From Notospermus geniculatus (taxonomy: Eukaryota > Nemertea > Pilidiophora > Heteronemertea > Lineidae), in the NCBI GenBank assembly GCA_002633025.1, contig NMRB01000019.1, forward strand, positions 395,612 through 459,611: DNA of 64,000 bases. Reading direction: 5' to 3'. The notes under the pieces were generated by a model that made no database searches, had not been told where the DNA came from, and saw only the letters and a program-made list of their open reading frames with translations. The position numbers were made by a program, and so were the translations under genes. Below, in pieces: positions 60,635 through 64,000 of this stretch; position 1 is the first letter of the stretch, and each line of letters starts with the position of its first letter.

Positions 60635-61115
60635 AGCTCACGCGTGAGCTTTTGTCGTGGTGCGGTGTCCATCGTCCGTCATCGTTGTCCGTTAGCAGGG
60701 CACGTTTCGTAACCGCTGGAGCTACTGATCTGAAACTTGGTACATATATACCCCTAGGTCAGATGACCTATGGCACCAAGTTTCGGGCCGATTTGATTCT
60801 TGGCTTGACCTCAAGGTGGCCAAAACCAAAAACACAAAAAGTGAACTAATGGCTGGATTTTCTCCAAATTTTTATCGTAGGTGCATCTAAATGAGGATAC
60901 ATGACATATATAACAGGTTTTTGATTTGACCTAATTCTCAAGGTCACAGAGGTCAAAGTTCAAAATTTTGCCATTTGGTGGTACGTTTCGTAACCGCAGA
61001 GGCTGTTGCAGTGACCTGAAATTGGCATATTACATAACATTTTGATTTAACATTTGTTATTTGTTCTGGTACATTCAGCCAGGTGAGCACTTGGTCCATG
61101 GACAATTTCATTTCA
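60635..61115 (+). repeat. AGCTCAC...GTGAGC dispersed repeat, copy 2
   Basis: Starts with the perfect palindrome AGCTCACGCGTGAGCT and shares GGGCACGTTTCGTAACC, GATCTGAAACTTGGTACAT and CAAGGTCACAGAGGTCAAAG-type words with 28385-28986, ending near CAGGTGAGCACTTGGTCCAT. It is about 120 bp shorter, lacking the CCATCGGACATCCAATATGG module. Confidence 0.82.
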
Positions 61116-61364
61116 GGATGACAGTGAGTATGAATCACTGATAATCTTCATCAAAGCATAATGCCATACATTTCAATGAGGATTTATTGTCCACTGCGTA
61201 GAACATGGGCATTCCTGGCATAGCTGAGAGCATCAAGTTTATAAAACATTTACACCGTGATAATTATGGATAACACTATCACTGGTGCTGCCCTGTGACC
61301 ATTGTGTGGAACGAATCCATTAGCTTCTGTTTCTTTTTAGCACCTTCTTTTTTCCTGGGCCTTT

Positions 61365-61687
61365 NNNNNNNNNNNNNNNNNNNNNNNNNNNNNNNNNNNN
61401 NNNNNNNNNNNNNNNNNNNNNNNNNNNNNNNNNNNNNNNNNNNNNNNNNNNNNNNNNNNNNNNNNNNNNNNNNNNNNNNNNNNNNNNNNNNNNNNNNNNN
61501 NNNNNNNNNNNNNNNNNNNNNNNNNNNNNNNNNNNNNNNNNNNNNNNNNNNNNNNNNNNNNNNNNNNNNNNNNNNNNNNNNNNNNNNNNNNNNNNNNNNN
61601 NNNNNNNNNNNNNNNNNNNNNNNNNNNNNNNNNNNNNNNNNNNNNNNNNNNNNNNNNNNNNNNNNNNNNNNNNNNNNNNNNNNNNNN
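61365..61687. other. Assembly gap (323 N)
   Basis: Undetermined bases directly before a tandem satellite, so the gap may contain further satellite monomers. Open frames crossing it are artefacts. Confidence 0.99.
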
Positions 61688-62276
61688 TTCAAATTTAATC
61701 GGATTTTCCTGATTTTTGGTTTAAAGGTATATGTATGGGTCCTCCACGAACCTATTGATTTTTGGCCGAATCGGACTTTCCATTTGGCCACCAGGGGGCA
61801 CTTTGCGAAAACGACGTTACCGCTCTAGCACATTCAAATTTAATCGGATTTTCCTGATTTTTGGTTTAAAGGTATATGTATGGGTCCTCCACGAACCTAT
61901 TGATTTTCGGCCGAATCGGACTTTCCATTTGGCCACCAGGGGCGCTTTGTGAAAACGACGTTACCGCGCTAGCACGTTCAAATTTAATCGGATTTTCCTG
62001 ATTTTGGGTTTAAAGGTATATGTATGGGTCCTCCACGAACCTATTGATTTTCGGCCGAATCGGACTTTCCATTTGGCCAGCAGGGGGCGCTTTCCCAAAA
62101 CGATGTTACCGCTCTAGCACGTTCAAATTTAATCGGATTTTCCTGATTTTGGGTTTAAAGGTACATGTATATGTATGGGTCCTCCACGAACCTATTGATT
62201 TTCGGCCGAATCGGACTTTCCATTCGGCCACCAGGGGGCACTTTGCGAAAACGACGTTACCGCTCTAGCACGTTCA
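61688..62276 (+). repeat. ~145-bp satellite, four monomers, each with a CTCF-like core
   Basis: Monomers start TTCAAATTTAATCGG at 61688, 61833, 61977 and 62122 (spacing 145, 144, 145; the last is about 151 with a 6-base insert). They are nearly identical. The word GGCC(A)CCAGGGGGCACT occurs in each: CCACCAGGGGGCAC at 61788 and 62228, CCAGCAGGGGGCGC at 62077, and a one-base-shorter CCACCAGGGGCGC at 61933. Three of these fit the CTCF core CCASYAGRKGGCRS exactly. Short frames across the array are repeat-driven. The TTTCGGCC...TCGGAC...GGCC(N)CCAGG module resembles one inside the AGCTCAC repeat (28814-28860). Confidence 0.93.
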
Positions 62277-63299
62277 GTTAAATTAAAGCGTCACACATGC
62301 AACGTTCAATGAACACATAATTCAATTTGCACCCACAGCCGAGGGGTCTTAAGTGCGAATAGCACGGTATTTTTATCCTTGTCTATACCTGAAGGGTGAC
62401 AAGAATATTACGAACTATTTAGTGGTTTCTTTTTGTTTCATGAGCAGGTTTATGACAATTTGGTGTTCATACCTGTAGTCATAGGTCCATTAGCAGCTTA
62501 CGACACACAGTTGTATGGATTACCAATTTGCCTTTTCTGAATGAATTTTATTGTCTATGAACTGGGCAAAGATCCCCACCTGGATGAAGAGAGGCAACAC
62601 AGACCAAAAGACTAATCCATTATCTGACAAGACGCGTCTACTAAACCTATTGTCAGGATCTCCAGCATTTTGCAAGAAGACAAAAAGCCATTAACACCAG
62701 TGTAATCAATTTGTGATCATTGCCTCCTCGGAGTGTAATATAAGTAACACAGACGGCAAACTGACTTTTATACCCATTTTACAGTTGACCAGGCTGCGTA
62801 ACTGTTTAGAAATACTCTCCCAGCACCATCATGCCAAAAAAGCCATCAAGTGAGCACTGTGGCAGACGGTCCATTATCCACCACCGTGCTGGAATCTTGT
62901 ATCACTTTCCTTCTCTCAGAATGTACTCTCTTGGTGATTTTTTTCATGTTCTCTGCCATTTCCCAAGTGTGGGCAGGAGATACTGTTTTGAATTCAAACA
63001 CCTTCGAGGATGATATGCTCACTGCCTCGAGATTGATATTGACACACTGAAGGAGTCAGAAATCAGCGAAGATGGATTTTTACGGAAGAAAAAAGGTTGT
63101 ATTCGCAAGTGGGTGAAAATGGCTGGGAGAGAATGCTAAGAGGGAATCAGATAGGGCGTGAGGCTCATAAGATGCTTAATTGGAAACTTCAATTTTTTTC
63201 CTTAGCATCAATCTACTTTCCACACCTGAAATGAACTAAAGTAGGCCAATGTGACCAACTTTCCATGCCTAAATACTCGTAGAAATAGAATCGGGTTTC
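62277..63299. other. 1 kb without a recognisable gene
   Basis: Frames of at most 66 codons and no recognised repeat. Confidence 0.4.
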
Positions 63300-63372
63300 T
63301 AAGGTGAAAGACATTGCTTCGTACCAGATTCGAACCCACGGACCCTCGCATGAGGCATCAATCGCCAGCANC
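63300..63372 (-). mobile_element. tRNA-like SINE head, minus strand
   Basis: On the minus strand GCTGGCGATTGATGCCTC (A-box-like) precedes CCGTGGGTTCGAATCTGGTA (B box). A single N lies in it at 63371. The sequence differs from the SINE 200 bp to the right, so it is a separate family. Confidence 0.55.
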
Positions 63373-63494
63373 ACGATTCCCACCATGCTCAGCGAGCAGT
63401 TGTGCGGTTGCGCCACATTCGATCCACTTCCTCTTTTCACCACGGATTTCACGGTAAAGCGTGGATCACGGTACCGCGTGACGGCCCAGTCTGA

Positions 63495-64000
63495 TCACAA
63501 GCTACTCGTGTTCCTCACTTTATTGGGTGTCTGACGCGCCATTGCAGTTGCAACGACACAAGGTTCAAGGCACCAAGGTCCCTTGCAACAGACCGCGGGA
63601 TGATTAATCCCATATGGCACAGACTGGATTCGAACCCGGGACCTGCCGCCCGTCTGCGGGTGTGATAACCACAAGGCTGCCACGGCTCCCGGTACTGCTG
63701 GTACCACATTTCATGGCAGTACAAAATACATACATGTATTTCATGTGTTCTTCTTGTTTCTGAAGAGAATTCTTTACAAAGCAACAGGTTTGCAAGAAAC
63801 AACAAAACTCTTTGCCTTCTCTCCTCGTCTTGGTTGGTTAGGAGATCGAACTATCCACAGGGCAGAATTCTCATATAATAACTGACCAATCGATTCATCG
63901 ATTAACGACCACAAAGCTCTCCAAACACCACTTCGATTTTCTCTCCATGAAAAAATCACATCTACTGATAGAAGTAGATCTCGAATGTTTCGATCAGAGC
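63495..64000 (+). repeat. Repeat shared with 52957-53399, copy 2 (continues past the right edge)
   Basis: This is the longer copy. Its left part includes a tRNA-derived SINE on the minus strand (see 63510-63690), and its right part, from GAGAATTCTTTACAAAGC onward, matches 53162-53399 almost base for base. The homology is still continuing at the window edge. Confidence 0.92.
63510..63690 (-). mobile_element. tRNA-derived SINE, minus strand
   Basis: Minus strand: GGAGCCGTGGCAGCCTTGTG (A box within, plus 63669-63682), then GCGGCAGGTCCCGGGTTCGA with ATCC (B box, plus 63626-63636), then a non-tRNA body running toward AACACGAGTAGCTTGTGA. The B-box block is shared with the element at 34225. It does not fold as a tRNA. 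Confidence 0.78.

Noticed and set aside
61279-61828. 170- and 177-codon open frames on both strands
   Set aside because: They span the 323-N gap; the real residues at the ends belong to flanking DNA and satellite.
63300-63690. tRNA genes
   Set aside because: The pol III boxes are present, but the sequences do not form a cloverleaf and recur as SINE heads elsewhere in the window.

Overview
This is metazoan nuclear DNA, almost certainly from a marine invertebrate (lophotrochozoan or invertebrate deuterostome; I cannot narrow it further from sequence alone). It is AT-rich, gene-poor and full of short interspersed repeats: tRNA-headed SINE-like elements, palindromic MITEs, minisatellites, and an AGCTCAC...GTGAGC repeat of a type common in such genomes. 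Nothing bacterial, phage-like or operonic is present. Only one gene is clear, the 5' end of a secreted or membrane leucine-rich-repeat protein that runs off the left edge on the minus strand (350 down to 1). A few short open stretches elsewhere look like possible exons or exon relics: 12.8-13.0 kb minus, 30.1-30.4 kb minus, 36.4-37.6 kb minus and an EF-hand-like stretch at 45.0 kb plus. None is certain.

Layout. 1-350: LRR gene start. 1112-11931: two successive copies of one 5.3-5.5 kb segment, separated by a single N at 6395. 11.75-13.45 kb: a composite foldback element (AGGCCCGTCTACACG ends), a possible exon, and a mariner-like foldback. 13.6-14.1 kb: a 45-51 bp minisatellite. 14-25 kb: mostly unannotatable DNA with one 94-base gap, a tandem repeat and a palindromic MITE. 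25.7-26.1 kb: a dense cluster of regulatory-type motifs. 26-34 kb: SINE-like elements and dispersed repeats. 36-37.7 kb: possible minus-strand exons. 40490-42143: a second duplicated segment (826/827 bp), again split by a single N at 41316. 43941-44669: a gap just after a G-run transposon-like end. 51.1-52.1 kb: a 70-bp VNTR carrying two nested insertions. 52.96-53.40 and 63.50-64.00 kb: a shared repeat carrying a SINE head. 59.5-59.9 kb: three palindromic MITEs in a row. 60.4-61.1 kb: dispersed repeats. 61365-61687: a gap. 61688-62276: a four-copy ~145-bp satellite with a CTCF-like core in each monomer.

The strongest structural conclusion concerns the assembly. Both long duplications begin and end exactly at a single-N contig join, which is what unmerged haplotypes of a highly heterozygous individual look like. 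If so, the true locus is about 6.1 kb shorter than this window, and the paired copies are a natural comparison of two alleles, including a ~393-bp presence/absence insertion and a one-unit minisatellite length difference. I do not see a multi-gene system here. The most interesting material is in the repeats: the CTCF-motif satellite, the nested VNTR, the palindromic MITE family, and the motif cluster at 25.7-26.1 kb.
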